Below are positions 46,897 to 59,430 of a DNA stretch of 64,000 bases, in pieces; position 1 is the stretch's first letter; the number at the start of each line of letters is the position of its first letter. The position numbers were made by a program, and so were the translations under genes. The notes below the pieces were generated by a model. That model did not search any database and was not told the origin of the DNA. It saw nothing but the letters and a program-made list of their open reading frames with translations. Source of the DNA: Anastatus disparis (lineage: Eukaryota > Arthropoda > Insecta > Hymenoptera > Eupelmidae); assembly GCA_017163975.1 (NCBI GenBank), contig JAFFSR010000035.1, positions 1,908,501 through 1,972,500 of the forward strand, read 5' to 3'.

Positions 46897-47460
46897 GATT
46901 TGATAAGTAAATCGTATTATATGTTAGCGTTGACATTGTAAATACAAAATAAAACTTCTTTTATAATTGTAAAATAAGACATATTTTTATATAAAAGTTT
47001 TTATGTAAAAATAAAAATAAAAATTCTTTTTGAATCAATTATATCCTTACCTATCTACTTACTTTCAATAATCAAAAACAATTTTTAACAATTTTTAAAA
47101 TCTAATGAAAAAATAATTATAACTTTTTTTATCGTTTCCTTCAAGTGAACACCTTTAAAATTCAAAAAATTAATAAAAAAATTATTAAAAATTACTAAAA
47201 AACAATATTAATAACTTTTATTTAACGTTGGCTTTATATGTGTATATACCTTCCATACCAAAAAAGATAAAAAAAAATAATAACCGATAATAACTTTTAT
47301 TCAACGTTTGCTCTATATGTATACCTTCCATACCGAAAAAGATGATAAAAAATAATAACTAATAATAACTTCTATTAACTTTTATAAATAGAAAATAATT
47401 ATTAGTAACTCTTAGATTAAAATAGAAAAAAAAATTATTTTTTATTTTAAGGTTTTAAAA
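46897..47460. repeat. 3' flank and right subterminal repeats of the third transposase
   Basis: Two tandem units of about 85 bp (47205-47370: taataacttttattYaacgttKgctYtatatgt .. ccttccatacc) with aataataac words inverted to those on the left. Confidence 0.7.
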
Positions 47461-47883
47461 ACTTAATAATTTGTGTTATTTACAAAATAACTAATAATTT
47501 TAAAATTTCCTTTTAAAAAATTCGTAACGTTTTTTTTTTTTTAAATTAATAATACTTGAAAAGTATTCTAAATAAAAAGTTCTTTTGTATTGAAAATTGA
47601 ACAGAAAAATTTTTTTAAACAAATCATATATAAAATATCTTAGATTATCAATACAATCTATGACTACGGCATATGATTTTTCAAATTTTGAGACATTTGT
47701 ATCGCGAGAAATGTGAAATAATTGATTCATATGCGATATCGTCAGAGGGACATCGTTATGTTTTAACACTTAATTTCTAACGGCTTATTTTATTTGAATT
47801 TGTACTTTAATGGCTGTATATGATTTTAGAATGTTATACGGATCTGTAAATTAAGAAAGTAACAATTGAAAAATAATAAGCAT

Positions 47884-48010
47884 ATGGTCAATGTCCCAAT
47901 CGCTATCACGAACCTATTACTAACCGCTCAATGTTATTTAGATACCAAAAAAATTTTTAACAATGAACGGCTAGTAATAGGTTCGTGAGTAGCAATTAGG
48001 ACATTGACAT
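47884..48010. mobile_element. Small foldback element (127 bp)
   Basis: ggtcaatgtcccaatcgcta and cacgaacctattactaacc return inverted to 48010. Also in copy B at 61678-61804. Confidence 0.85.
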
Positions 48011-48582
48011 ACTGCTGAAAATTTTTATTAACATCGATGTTCTTTGTTTAAATGAAAATTCTTACTTAAATATTACTTAAGATTCATATCTCTAAAAATT
48101 AGTATTTTTTTTTAATAATACAAAATTATATAATTGAATTTTTTAAATCCACACAATAAAAATTTACTTTTTATAAATAAATTATTTTTATAATTTTTTT
48201 TATTTACTTATATTTATAGTATCCAAATTTGATAAAAAAAAATTATGCCCATAAAATTTAAAAAAAACAGCAATGGTTACAGAAAATGTATAACACATAC
48301 GAAAATTTGAGACACAATATTTGAAAATAAGGTATTATACATATTTGTTTTATTTGTATTTAATCGAATACAATTTATTGTTCTTATTATTCTGGAATTC
48401 CAATAATCAACGCAATATTTGTTATTTTATGTCACGAATGAGTACCGTATGATCAATTTTACTTTTATTGTTAAAATTGAAAACAAATTACTCTTTAAAT
48501 ATTTTAATATTTTTTATATACAATTTGAATGGTAGTGTTATAAATATTTTCAAAGTTTTTATGAAAATTCATTTTATGCTAC
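48011..48582. other. No gene recognised
   Basis: AT-rich, no supported coding or repeat feature. Confidence 0.6.
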
Positions 48583-48987
48583 TTAAGGGGTGTCCTCATA
48601 CCGGCACAGAGATCTACCTTATCTATATTTGAATTATGCATTTTAATAAAAATTTAACTATTTTTGACTAAAATTCATAGAAGAGGCACATTCTTAACAT
48701 TCTAAAGAATTTATTGCAACGTTAAAAGACAGAATGAAAGTTAAAATGAAGACAAAAACTGCATAATACGATTATTCATAACTACATTTAAAAATTAATC
48801 GTATTAAGCAGTTTTCGCCTTTATTTTTACCCTTATATTGTCTTTTAACGTTGCAATTAATTCTTTGGCATGTTAAGAATGTGCCTCTCCTACGAATTTC
48901 AGTCATGAATAGTTAAATTTTTATTAAAATTCATAATTGAAATGTAGATAAGGTAGAACTCTATGTCGGTATGAAGATTCCCCTTAA
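48583..48987. mobile_element. TTAA-flanked MITE (copy A)
   Basis: TTAA at both ends of GGGGTGTCCTCATACCGGC and its inverse. Arms about 190 bp, including gcacattcttaacat and aacgttaaaagaca. Confidence 0.88.
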
Positions 48988-50780
48988 TCGTGAAATGGGG
49001 CTGTATTTAATCTAAAATATGATTTGTAATATTCGTATGTAGGAACGGAAAATTAAAGTTTTTAAAAATTTTGCTAATTCATATACTACTTTATACTTGT
49101 ACATTAGGTAAAACTTTGTAAAATTCCTTGACTGTTCTAAAATCTTTCATTGCAATAAGATATGAATTTATTATTGTTTTGGTTTTTAAATTATATGAAT
49201 ACAATACATTTATTTTTAAATATAATACAGTTATTTTTAAAAGTATTTTATTAAAAATAATTGAAATCTAAAAAATGTAGTTTAAAGCAATAATTTTATT
49301 GAGTTACTTTTGATCTTGATCCGTTTATAGAATTTTTCTTTATGAGTTCTAGAAATTAATTTTTTTATTCAACACTCTTCAGAGTATAAATAATGATTAT
49401 AATAAAATCTATAGTTTAGTTAGAATGTAAGGTTTAGGATCTTGGACATTTTTATTTAAATAAAAAATTTTGTAGAAATGTCAATACATAGAATATACAT
49501 TTTTCATAACATAGTTTTTTTTTTAATAAGTTGCATTCAATGCTCTAATAGCATTTGCTTTAGAAATCTTATAATCATCTAATACAATCAGTTTATTGTA
49601 GATTAAAATATTAACAATATTTCTTGTTACAAAAATTATTATTCATTCTTACTTTGTTTATTGATTGTGATTGTTTGTAAAAAAAAATAAAAAATATGAA
49701 TACTGTAAAATTGAGATAATTTTTATGAAAAATGTTTTTATTCTAAATTAAGTTTTTAATATTAAAAATAAACATAGATTGTAATATATAAATAATAATT
49801 CCTGTTTTACAAATCATAATATTTTTATAACGGATATTTTTATTATGCTCATATGAAAATAACAATCCACAATTAAAATCTGCATTTTAATATTTATTGT
49901 AAATTGTTACTATTAATTAATGAGTTATGCAAATTTATAAACTAATAGAATAGTTTATTAAAAAATATAACTACATTAAAAATGAAAATAATGATGAATA
50001 ACAAAAAAGAATGTTTAAAGTATGAAATTTAATAGTAACAAAATTTTACTTGAAAAAATAAAAAAATATTGATTTAATTAGGAAAATGTGAAATAAGAAT
50101 GTATATATAATGTAGAAGATGTGATATCATAGTTTCTTTGTTTATCTAAGATCTTAAAACTTTTGACACCACGGAATGAAATATGCATTGAATTTTCGGA
50201 CCCGTGCGTTATGCGAAAAAAGAGAATATGTGCATATTTGATTTTATTTTATTGACAGAAGGAGGGAAGCTATTGAAGTTACATAATTGCTTTCAATCAC
50301 ATTCTAAAAAAATTAAAAATTTTTAACTTTAAAAGCTTTATGAGATAGCATAATGCCTAAGCAGTTGACAGCATTTTTTATATAACTTAATATCAAAAAA
50401 TGAAATTTTCATAATAATAAAAATAATTTCATCTTGAACTATTAGACTTTGTGGGCAAGTTGATATTAAAGAAACCGTAGTATTCACAAAGTCAACGGTA
50501 AAATCATCATATATCGAAAATAATATTAAAAAGTCTAAGAATAATTAAAACTTTCTTCGTATATTTTTTTTTTTTGAAAATTTATCTTAAATTTTCTTTA
50601 CCTCCGTATATTTTTTAAAGGTCCTGTATTGTCCTAGATTGCTAATATATGTATATCTGAGTTATACATAAATATATCACTTAAAGTTCAAGTCACTGCA
50701 AGTTTTTTAGGATTATTTTATTTCAGTTAATATTATAAAAAATCTAATATACATTTTAATTTGATTTTTTCAATTTATAG
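48988..50780. other. No gene recognised
   Basis: AT-rich. The end of the part shared with copy B visible in this window is 50082; beyond that the sequence leads into the X2 gene. Confidence 0.6.
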
Positions 50781-51468
50781 TTACTGATGATTATACTAAA
50801 GCAGTAGAAATGTCTATAATTGCTGAAGAGACATCCGAAATAGAACTAGAATATGAGAATAGGAACGATAAAACAAGTAGAAAAGAACGTGCAAAAAAAG
50901 TAAACTTTGAAGACATTGAGTATGCTATAAAACAGCAGCCAAAAAAGCGGAAGCCCGAAGATGAATCAATAAAACCACCTACCCCACAAAAAAAACTTAT
51001 AAAAAATGCAGGTGAGCGCACTCGCAGTTTTGAAAGTTTAATTATTAGGTTAATTCATTCATAAAAATATATTATTTTTACTTAATAAAAAAATAAAAAA
51101 ATCTTTAGTCAGAAAATATTTTTAGTAATGTAAGTCAAATCGACTATGTACTAATGTTTATTTACAATGATTATATTTTATTCACAGGAAAGAATAATTG
51201 CAAAGATGCAGCAGTTGCGTCAGAAATATCTATGAAAATGGATGATGAAGAAGAAACCGAAGAAAATAATGTTATGCTTTCGTGTAACAAAGATAATGAA
51301 CTGACACCTATTATTCAAGAAAAAATCTTTCTAAAGAAGGCATTATGGAGGAAACTTCCACTTAATATAACGATGAAGATACGAGTAATTCTACTCAAAA
51401 AGTGAAGAAAAAGGTGCATAAATAATCATTAAATAAAATTAATATATTTAATTATTAATTATGAATAG

Positions 51469-51702
51469 TACCATAAAATGGGTAAAGCGAGCAGTGTGGG
51501 GTAAAAGCGAGTATTTTTCATATATGATTTTATCATTTTTATGTACTTTTATGTATGTATGATGATAAGTTTTTGAACTTCTGTTAATAATTTACAAAAA
51601 ATTATTATTCTACTTAAATAAAATTACATAAAAATAAGAAAATCACATTTGAAAAAATGCTCGCTTTGCCCCACACTGCTTGCTTTACCCCATTTCACGG
51701 TA
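51469..51702. mobile_element. MITE in an intron of X2
   Basis: ccataaaatgggtaaagcg, cagtgtggggtaaaagcgag return inverted as ctcgctttgccccacactg and ctttaccccatttcacgg. TA on both sides. Non-coding loop. Confidence 0.9.
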
Positions 51703-52199
51703 TATTATCTTATAATTAATTTTTGATCTATTGTAATATAAAAACTTCAATCATTAGTAACGGAAAAATAATGAATAATAAATGTTTTTTGCATTTTAAT
51801 TATTATTAGGTAAAACAAAACCTAGAATAATATCTCAAATAATTATGAAAAATTCCATCAAATTAATCAAACCTAAGAATACAGAAAGTGTTTCAAAATT
51901 TAATAGTAAGCTGACAATTATTATATTCAATAGTATCATACATTTGATTGTTGCTTATAAATTTGGTTTCTGATTAGTCAATGAAAAATTGCAATCATTT
52001 ATTTCTAAATAATATTACAATGTTATATGCTCTTGAAAAATTGAATTATTTTCAATTATTATTAAATTTTTGAATTATCGTTGATTACTATTTAATTTTA
52101 AAAGAAAAATAAAAAATTAGAATTATTAACATTGTTTACGGTACCCAGAATATATTACACTTTACATATCATTGCACGCTGTCTTATTGTTACATTCCA

Positions 52200-52217
52200 C
52201 GTTAGAAAAACTTTCAA

Positions 52218-52260
<43 letters not shown>

Positions 52261-52285
52261 TATATATATATGTATATATTTAATT
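52200..52285. repeat. (TA)n microsatellite
   Basis: TATATA runs with TATG interruptions in an X2 intron. Confidence 0.9.
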
Positions 52286-52929
52286 TAAAAAAAATAATCA
52301 ATGTATAATGCTATGACTCATTATTTGAAAAAATTATCAAAATGATGGCTTTTTAATTATAATAAATAAATTTTTATTGCAGTTACTAATCTAGTTGATG
52401 ACCCTTCAAAGCAAACTCAAGTAGTAATTCAATCATCAAGTAACGAAACGGCGCCGATTGAAAATCTTGGTATGTTAACGATATTTAAATCATTTTGAAA
52501 ACTGGTATATATACACATATCTCATATAAACAGAAAAATCTTTATTTATCGTTATACATTACGACCGTCAATTTTAAATAAGTTTTTGTTGTTTTTACTA
52601 GATTTGTAATTTTTCGAATTCAATTTCTTATACCTATAATTATTAAATATAATAAATTTACAGGTGTAAAAATGATGCAGGAAACAAATAAGGATTTGGA
52701 AGAAAAAAATGATATTGTAGCTGCAGGTGACAACCAAAATGATAACTTATTTGAAGCAGACATACGTGTATCTGATGGAGAGATTAGTGATGCGAGAAGT
52801 AGCCCAGAAAAACGTATAAGTAATCCTTTATCAGAAATAACTGATAATATATCGAAAAAACATTCTCCATCCTTAGTACCTAAAGGTAAGCTAAAATGAA
52901 TAATAATTAAAAACTATATAAATGTCCTT

Positions 52930-53322
52930 TAAGAGCAGGCCGGATTCGCTGTCCTTGTCTAATTGAGATTTTTGTTATTTACTCAAGTATTAAACGGTGT
53001 ATCGACAAATTGAAGGTTAAGCGCAATAGATATTATTATTACAAATATTTATGCACAAGAACAAAAAAATCTACCGCTTTGTTTTTGAGAAAAGTAAGGA
53101 ACGCGAAAATATTATAAACATAAACTTTTGCTTTGGGGTTCCTTACTTTTCTCAAAAACAAAACGGTAGAATTTGTTTTCCTTGTGCATAGATGTTCATA
53201 ATAATAATATCTATTGCGCTCAACCTTTTATTTCAAGATACACCGATTGATACTTGAGTAAATAACAAAAAACTGAATTGTTACTCGGTCGGTAACAGAT
53301 TCTACTCCGGCCTAGTCTTGAA
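52930..53322. mobile_element. Second MITE in an intron of X2
   Basis: taagagcaggccgga and its inverse tccggcctagtcttga; inner arms ttgttatttactcaagtat and gtaaggaac/gttccttac extend the pairing over about 180 bp. Confidence 0.88.
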
Positions 53323-54957
53323 TGTTAAATGTGTTGAAAATTATATCTTATTTTTTACATGATTAAATTTTTTTAAATTACTTTTTAATTTGTACAAACA
53401 CATTTGATTTCAGTAATTGATCATCTAAAATCGTTTTAAAATTTGTTTCAGGTATAAAAATTAATACGCCAGAAGAATTAGCAAAAATGGATAATGATCA
53501 AAAATTGGCCATTATAATTTGTAAGTATCATTTTTATATTTACAGCATATAATAATAAAGTGTGATATCAATTAGTTATTTTAAAATGTCTATGTTACAT
53601 GTTAATTTTAAATAATTTATTTATTAATTGGGAAAACTAATATTTACAGTACAGCAACAACAAATGATCACTAATCAATGTAAAGCTAGTGTTTCATCAA
53701 ACAATTTATCTGGAGAGAATCTACTGGAATTAGCTGACTTAATAAAATTGAAGGCTCTATTTAAATTAAAATCAGATGATCAATTTATGATGTTTGATGA
53801 AACTCTCAAAAAAGATGAGAATTTCAGAGAATTGATTGTAAGTAAAACTTGGAACTATGAAAATTTAATGATAATTTAATAAACAGAAAAATTTAAAGTT
53901 ATAAGAATCTAACAGGAATAATTATTCATAGGAATTTTTTTAATGCTGCTCAAAAGTATCTATTTTTAGTTTTAATATCACTTGTAATGTTTATAAATTG
54001 TAAAATATTTTCACATATTTCAGATGAAATATTTTACCACGTTGAGTCAAAAAGATGACTACAAAGCTACTATTAGAAATATTCTAAATGAAGTAATGGA
54101 AAATGAAGAAATGTATAGTGCTTTAGGACAAAAAAAAAAAATGAAGGATACTTTTTTTTACAATCTTTTGGAAAGTAAGTTTATGTATCGTCCAAAAAAT
54201 AATATTTCGTAGTTGTTAGTATCCAATACTATTTTGATTATAATCGCTAATGAACTGAAAAACTTCTTCCAGATGCTGCTTTAAACTCTACAAAACCATC
54301 TGTGAGTCTAAAAGTAATTGAACAATATGTTGGGTCGCATTTGAAACGGGCTGCATATCGCAGTGATAAGGGTGAGTAATAATTCCAAAATAAACGATTT
54401 TACAATTTTTTCATTCAATTAATATTACTTAAAAAAGAACTAACAAATAATATAAAATGGAAATTTTTCATGATCAGTACAATAATCTCTAGTTGTACGC
54501 AACATATCAAAAGTTCAATTAAGTGTAAACTGTAAGCTCAATTTAAATTTGCATTTTGAATTTTCATTCTTTTTTATCTGTGAACAAAATTGCATAATTA
54601 TTGCATACACTTCAATTTACAAAGACTTTTATTATATCTTAAAGATCGTGATTTTTAGTTTTAAATACTTTCTAAATGAAAAGTTTTCATGTTGTCATTG
54701 CTGTAAATGTAATTCTAAATTCTATGAAATGATTTTATTTATAAAAGTTTGTATTCAGTTAAATTATATTAAACTTCAATATCTGTTCAGATGACCCAAA
54801 AATGGATTCTAAGAAGAACTCCAAAGAATACGATATGGATAAACAAGGCACTAATAAAAAACGTTTAAAAAGGAGATTTGAAGATAATAAAAAGAAAATT
54901 ACTTGCAGAACACAATCAGCACCAGATGCCGATAAGAGTACCGATTCATCTAACTAA

Positions 54958-55845
54958 AGAAATATAGTATTAGCTGTTTAGCAAATTTTACAAAGCGGAT
55001 CATTCCGCGTTATGTTTCTTCCAAATTTTTCATAACATAATGAAAAAACACAGAGCCTTATTTTCAAAATATGTACGGTTGATATTTCTCGAATATCAAA
55101 GAAAATCTCTAGCAGACTGGCTTATTGTGAATTTTAAATTGTTATTGCATATTCATCTGTAGATGAATGGCTGTTGTCAAAAGAAGAATCTTTCGATAAT
55201 ATTGAATCTTAGTTTTTAATATAACAAAATAGTCGCTCAAAATATAAAAAGCAGGCGAAAAGCCTTATTTTTAATACATAAAAAGTCATAATTCTGGCAA
55301 TAGACTAGAAAAATTAATAAATATATAGTTTGAATTTGGAGGTTCTGTGTCTATTCATTTTGCCATAAAAATTTGGAAAAAAAACTTTAGAATATTAAAT
55401 TCTCTATAAATGATCAACAGATCGCTTTGATCTTGACTTCTAAAAGTTTCTTTGTACTTTGTGGAGCTTATGAAACATATTCCTAGACTCTTAGCCATTT
55501 TATGTTTTGTTCGTGAAAGTTAAGGTGTTGTACAGACATACTCATACAGAATATCTGTATGTGCTGTAGGTGTTGTAAATGTTGTACAGACATACTCATA
55601 CAGAATATCTGTACTCTAAAATACACTTATTTTGTGTTAATGATTTTACAATTTTGAAATTGCGATTTGATTTGGAATCAATATACATTGTATGCGTGTG
55701 TGTCAAATGTTAATAATGATAAGATTGCGATAAAAAACTTAACTTTATTATATTTATTGCAGGTTCAATGAAATCAGATAAAAAGATACTTTTACACACA
55801 TTTAGTTAAGATTTGGTCTTGATAAATATGTAATATGTGTATTTC
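54958..55845 (+). other. 3' flank of X2, paralogous to 13.4-14.0 kb
   Basis: Non-coding tail shared in inverse orientation with X1 (from about 55262). Contains a direct repeat cagacatactcatacagaat (55540 and 55583). Homology stops at 55842-55845, at the duplication junction. Confidence 0.8.
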
Positions 55846-55873
55846 AATGTATAATGTGTGTATAATGTGTAAT
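55846..55873. repeat. Junction filler between X2 flank and segment B
   Basis: taatgtgtgtataatgtgt: short words copied from the adjacent gtaatatgtgtatttcaatg. Found in neither X1 nor copy A. Confidence 0.7.
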
Positions 55874-56867
55874 TGGAATATATAAAATTTTCTGGAAAAT
55901 ATAAATTTAATGAGACAAACGAGCGAAAGTCTCGAAAATCAAACGAGAAAATTATATTAATGAAATGTTAATTAAGTTCAATTTCGAGGAAAAGTATCTA
56001 CTTAAATAATATTAATGGTTACAAATCAAGTGACAAACCGAATAGAAAAAGATCACGAGGCAAACGAGGAATTTAATACTAGTAATGATATTTGAAAACA
56101 GTAATAAGAGATCTTATATAGAAATTGTTGGTACTTTGTTAGACTTGACAAACTATTAAAAATCAGACATTGCTTATGCCGAGAATATTCTGCGTCGACA
56201 TCAAATAAAGTCAACTGAACGAGAATAAAATACAACTGAACGAGTATCCAGATATCTAAAGAGAACAAAACTCAAAGCTATGTAGTATCATGAAAATTTG
56301 ATGATTTTCAAGGTTTCACTGATACGAGTTTCGACAACTGGAGGATTTTGTAACTACAAGCAAATATGTTGAAAAATTGTCCAAGGTCCCTTTTGCGTGT
56401 GCAGGCTGAAGGGGAGCAGCGTATATCTCACTCATCCATCAAGTAGAATATGTATTGATGAGTAATTGAAATCTGAAACTAATTTCTTTATAAAACGTAA
56501 TACGAGTTCAAAAGGAGTTTAATTATAAACGAGTTTTAAGAAAAGACTTTACACAAATGGTACCGTGATAGTCATGTTGCTGCAACGGGTGTTTAGACAA
56601 AGTCTGGTTGGAAACGAGTATATCACGAGTGAATTTTGAGCGAGTTAGTCAAAGATAAATGATTGACTTGAATTATCATGTTGTCAACATTTTGACCAAG
56701 CTATTGACTTTCGATTCAATAGCAAATTAATAAAATAAAATCAATGCATAAGCTCATGTTGTTCTCTTCTGTTACAGGCCCTAAGACCCGAGGCGACTAT
56801 TCATCCATGAGCCCTCATCGTGTCCTTTGATTCAATTTAATTTATTTTGTAAATATGCGGGAGGGAG

Positions 56868-57144
56868 TGTTAGGAGTGTGCGCATATTTAAGTGCGATTT
56901 GTTTGTGAAGACTGCCGTGGGCAGAAGCGCCCTCTTAGCTTTTCCCTCTCTGTTCAAGAGTCACTTCTTATTGAGACGCGCGTGTGAATGCAGGGCCGGT
57001 GTATGAACGAGTGTTTGTTAAAATATATTGTACTAAACGAGTGACTCTGTGTTGAGTGTGAATAAATAAACAAACTTATTAACTTTATATATGTGTGTGT
57101 TTTATTGTGTGCATCCTCAACTCTGCTAAAATAATATAATCTCA
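56868..57144 (+). repeat. Copia-type LTR in copy B
   Basis: Same 277-bp sequence as 36212-36488, preceded by the same polypurine tract. The element is truncated 1 kb upstream at 55874. Confidence 0.95.
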
Positions 57145-57200
57145 AAAATTACATTTGAATTCAATTTTTTTCAGACTTTAACTCATGCCTGATACCTTAA

Positions 57201-58923
57201 ACTTATTATTGCTTACTGGTTTCCTCTAGTACTGAATCTTAGATTTGCGAGTAATGACTAATATCCTTTTTTTCGTGTATGAGATTTCACCACCTTTTAA
57301 AAATTTTACATGATCTAAGTATTATTTTTAAAAATTTTCAATTGAAAAATATAAGAAAAGTTATGCTTCAATGACATAATTTTAAAATTAATTATGTTTT
57401 AGTAAGTACAACTAATATTGATACAATTTTGATGAGCCCACCAGAAACATAATTTTTATTGATCTTTGCATAGAAGAACAAACATTTTTGCTTTTAAATT
57501 AGTGAACATTCCAGTATAAAGTAATTATTATGAACCAATAATCTGGAATTGCAATTGTAACAGAAGCGTATATGTAAGTATTGATGTAGTATATGTATAA
57601 TTCTAACGTTAAGACAGTAGTTTAATATTTGAAAGAATATAGTATAATATGTATCAAATATTTCAATTGAAATGTATACATATATATGTATACACATACG
57701 TATACTAATTGCTTAATTAATTGTTGTGTATTAAATTGTAATTTAATGTATTGTAACATCAATGAATTAATAAAGAGATCATTGCATAGTAAATATCAAA
57801 TTGCTTAATTACATTTTTTGAATAATTGTATTAATGATGATTTAAATCAAGTGAAATAAGTGTTTTTAATTACTGCATGCCATACCTTTATATTCATATT
57901 AAAGAAATTATTTAAAAGTATTATCATGATATAGGTTGGTTTAATAAATAAAAGTTATCAACTGTTAAAAGTAATTCAATAAGGTTATTAAAATTGAATT
58001 AGTCCAAAAATTCAAGATACGCTCAGTAAATTGAAAGTCAAAACAAAATATTTTTTCAATGCAAAGATAATTCATAATTATATCTCTGAGTATCAAACTA
58101 AATTAAAATTGCACCTACAATTAAAATTGGTATAAAGTAATTAAAATTGAATGATTGTTTTCATACAAATGATGCTAAGTATAAATTTTTGTGATAATCA
58201 AAACTCATAAATATTGGTTAACGATAGCTAATTTGACTCTATCTAGCATACCAGAATTCTCTCCTATAATAAAAACTATAAACACTAAGACTCAACGAAT
58301 ATATAATATCAATTGATAAATGTATGTATTGGTGAAAAAAATATGATAAATAATAAATAAAATAATAATAAACTTTTTTCAGGAAAATTTTTCTCCAACA
58401 TATTTCTTTTATTTTTAATAAATTCTATAGCTTATATTCTTTATTGCATCCTAGAATTTATTCAATTTTTAATAGAAAATAGAAAAAAAAATTGAAGTAC
58501 ATTCAATAAATATTGTTTTAGTTCATATTTCATTTATTTTATTTTGATTTTTGGTAATGTAAAAAATACGAGAAAAACATTTAGGTAAAATTTTATTTAT
58601 GAAATACGTTATGTCACTATTACACTGCACAAAAGCCTCATATATTTTTCTGAATGGAAAATGCAATTTATTAAAGTACATTATACTATATGATGCAAGA
58701 GTCATTTCTATTCAAAATTAAAGCAATTACAAACTTTTGTTAAATAAGTATAGTTTTATGAAAGTTATAAAGTTTATAAATTTACTAAGTTTTTTTCTGA
58801 TTGAAACGGAACTAAATAAAGGATTTAAAAAAAAACTTATGCTTAAAAATTGAAAAATATTTTGCTTTTGGACCAGTGTGGCGAATTGGTTATATTGATG
58901 TCATTTTCGAAATATCGATAATA
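57201..58923. other. No gene recognised (copy B)
   Basis: Counterpart of 43402-45125 with homopolymer differences. Confidence 0.6.
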
Positions 58924-59429
58924 TCCCAGGCGGAAATCACATTCTGAAATAAAAAATGATAAAAAATAATAACTGATATTAACAATTTAAAATGTCTAGA
59001 TTTTGGACTGTAATAAAAGTTTGAAATAGTTATTATTTTTTTTTTTTTGTTTTAATTTCTTATTATTTTTTATTATTTTTTATTAGCTTTTTCAATTTGG
59101 AAATCATACGCATAAACCAAACCTAAAATAAAAGTTATTATTAGTTATTATTTTTTATTACTTTCTTATGAAACAATAGTTATTATTAGTTTTTATTTTT
59201 TATTATTTTTTATTAGCTTTTTCAATTTGAAAACCATACGCTAAACCAAACCTAGAATAAAAGTTATTATTAGTTTTTATTTTTTATTACTTTCTTATGA
59301 AACAATAGTTATTATTAGTTTTTATTTTTATTATTTTTTATTAGCTTTTTCAATTTGAAAACCATACGCTAAACCAAACCTAGAATAAAAGTTATTATTA
59401 GTTTTTATTTTTTATTATTTTTTATCAGC
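58924..59429. repeat. Subterminal repeats, left side (copy B)
   Basis: Three units as in copy A, with T-run differences near 59040 and 59328. Confidence 0.8.
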
Positions 59430-59430
59430 T

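Larger units (their letters stand above)
42074..50082 (+). repeat. Segmental duplication copy A
   Basis: From tggaatatataaaatttt onward it is collinear with 55874-64000 (offset 13800 at the start). Differences are mostly one-base changes in homopolymer length, few substitutions, and one segment of about 130 bp present only in copy B. The copy starts inside the Copia interior. Confidence 0.97.
50781..54957 (+). pseudogene. X2 accessory gene, DUF4806-like, ten exons recognised
   Basis: Exons with AG/GT borders: 50781-51011, 51188-51413, 51810-51905, 52383-52469, 52664-52885, 53452-53520, 53650-53837, 54024-54174, 54273-54371, 54791-54957 (stop TAA). Phases fit at all joints from the third exon on. 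The second exon runs into a stop in frame and its donor (gtgcat) is weak, so this copy is probably damaged there. The first listed exon opens in frame upstream of its first Met, so a 5' exon may be missing. The N-terminal half is charged and disordered (KKRKPEDE, NLS-like). The DUF4806-like part covers exons 6-9 (INTPEEL, LKSDDQFMMFDETLKKD, ILNEVMENEEMYSALG, VSLKVIEQYVGSHLKRA). The last exon is basic (KKRLKRRFEDNKKK). Two MITEs sit in its introns. Closest relative here is the X1 remnant at 13.4-14.3 kb. Confidence 0.75.
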
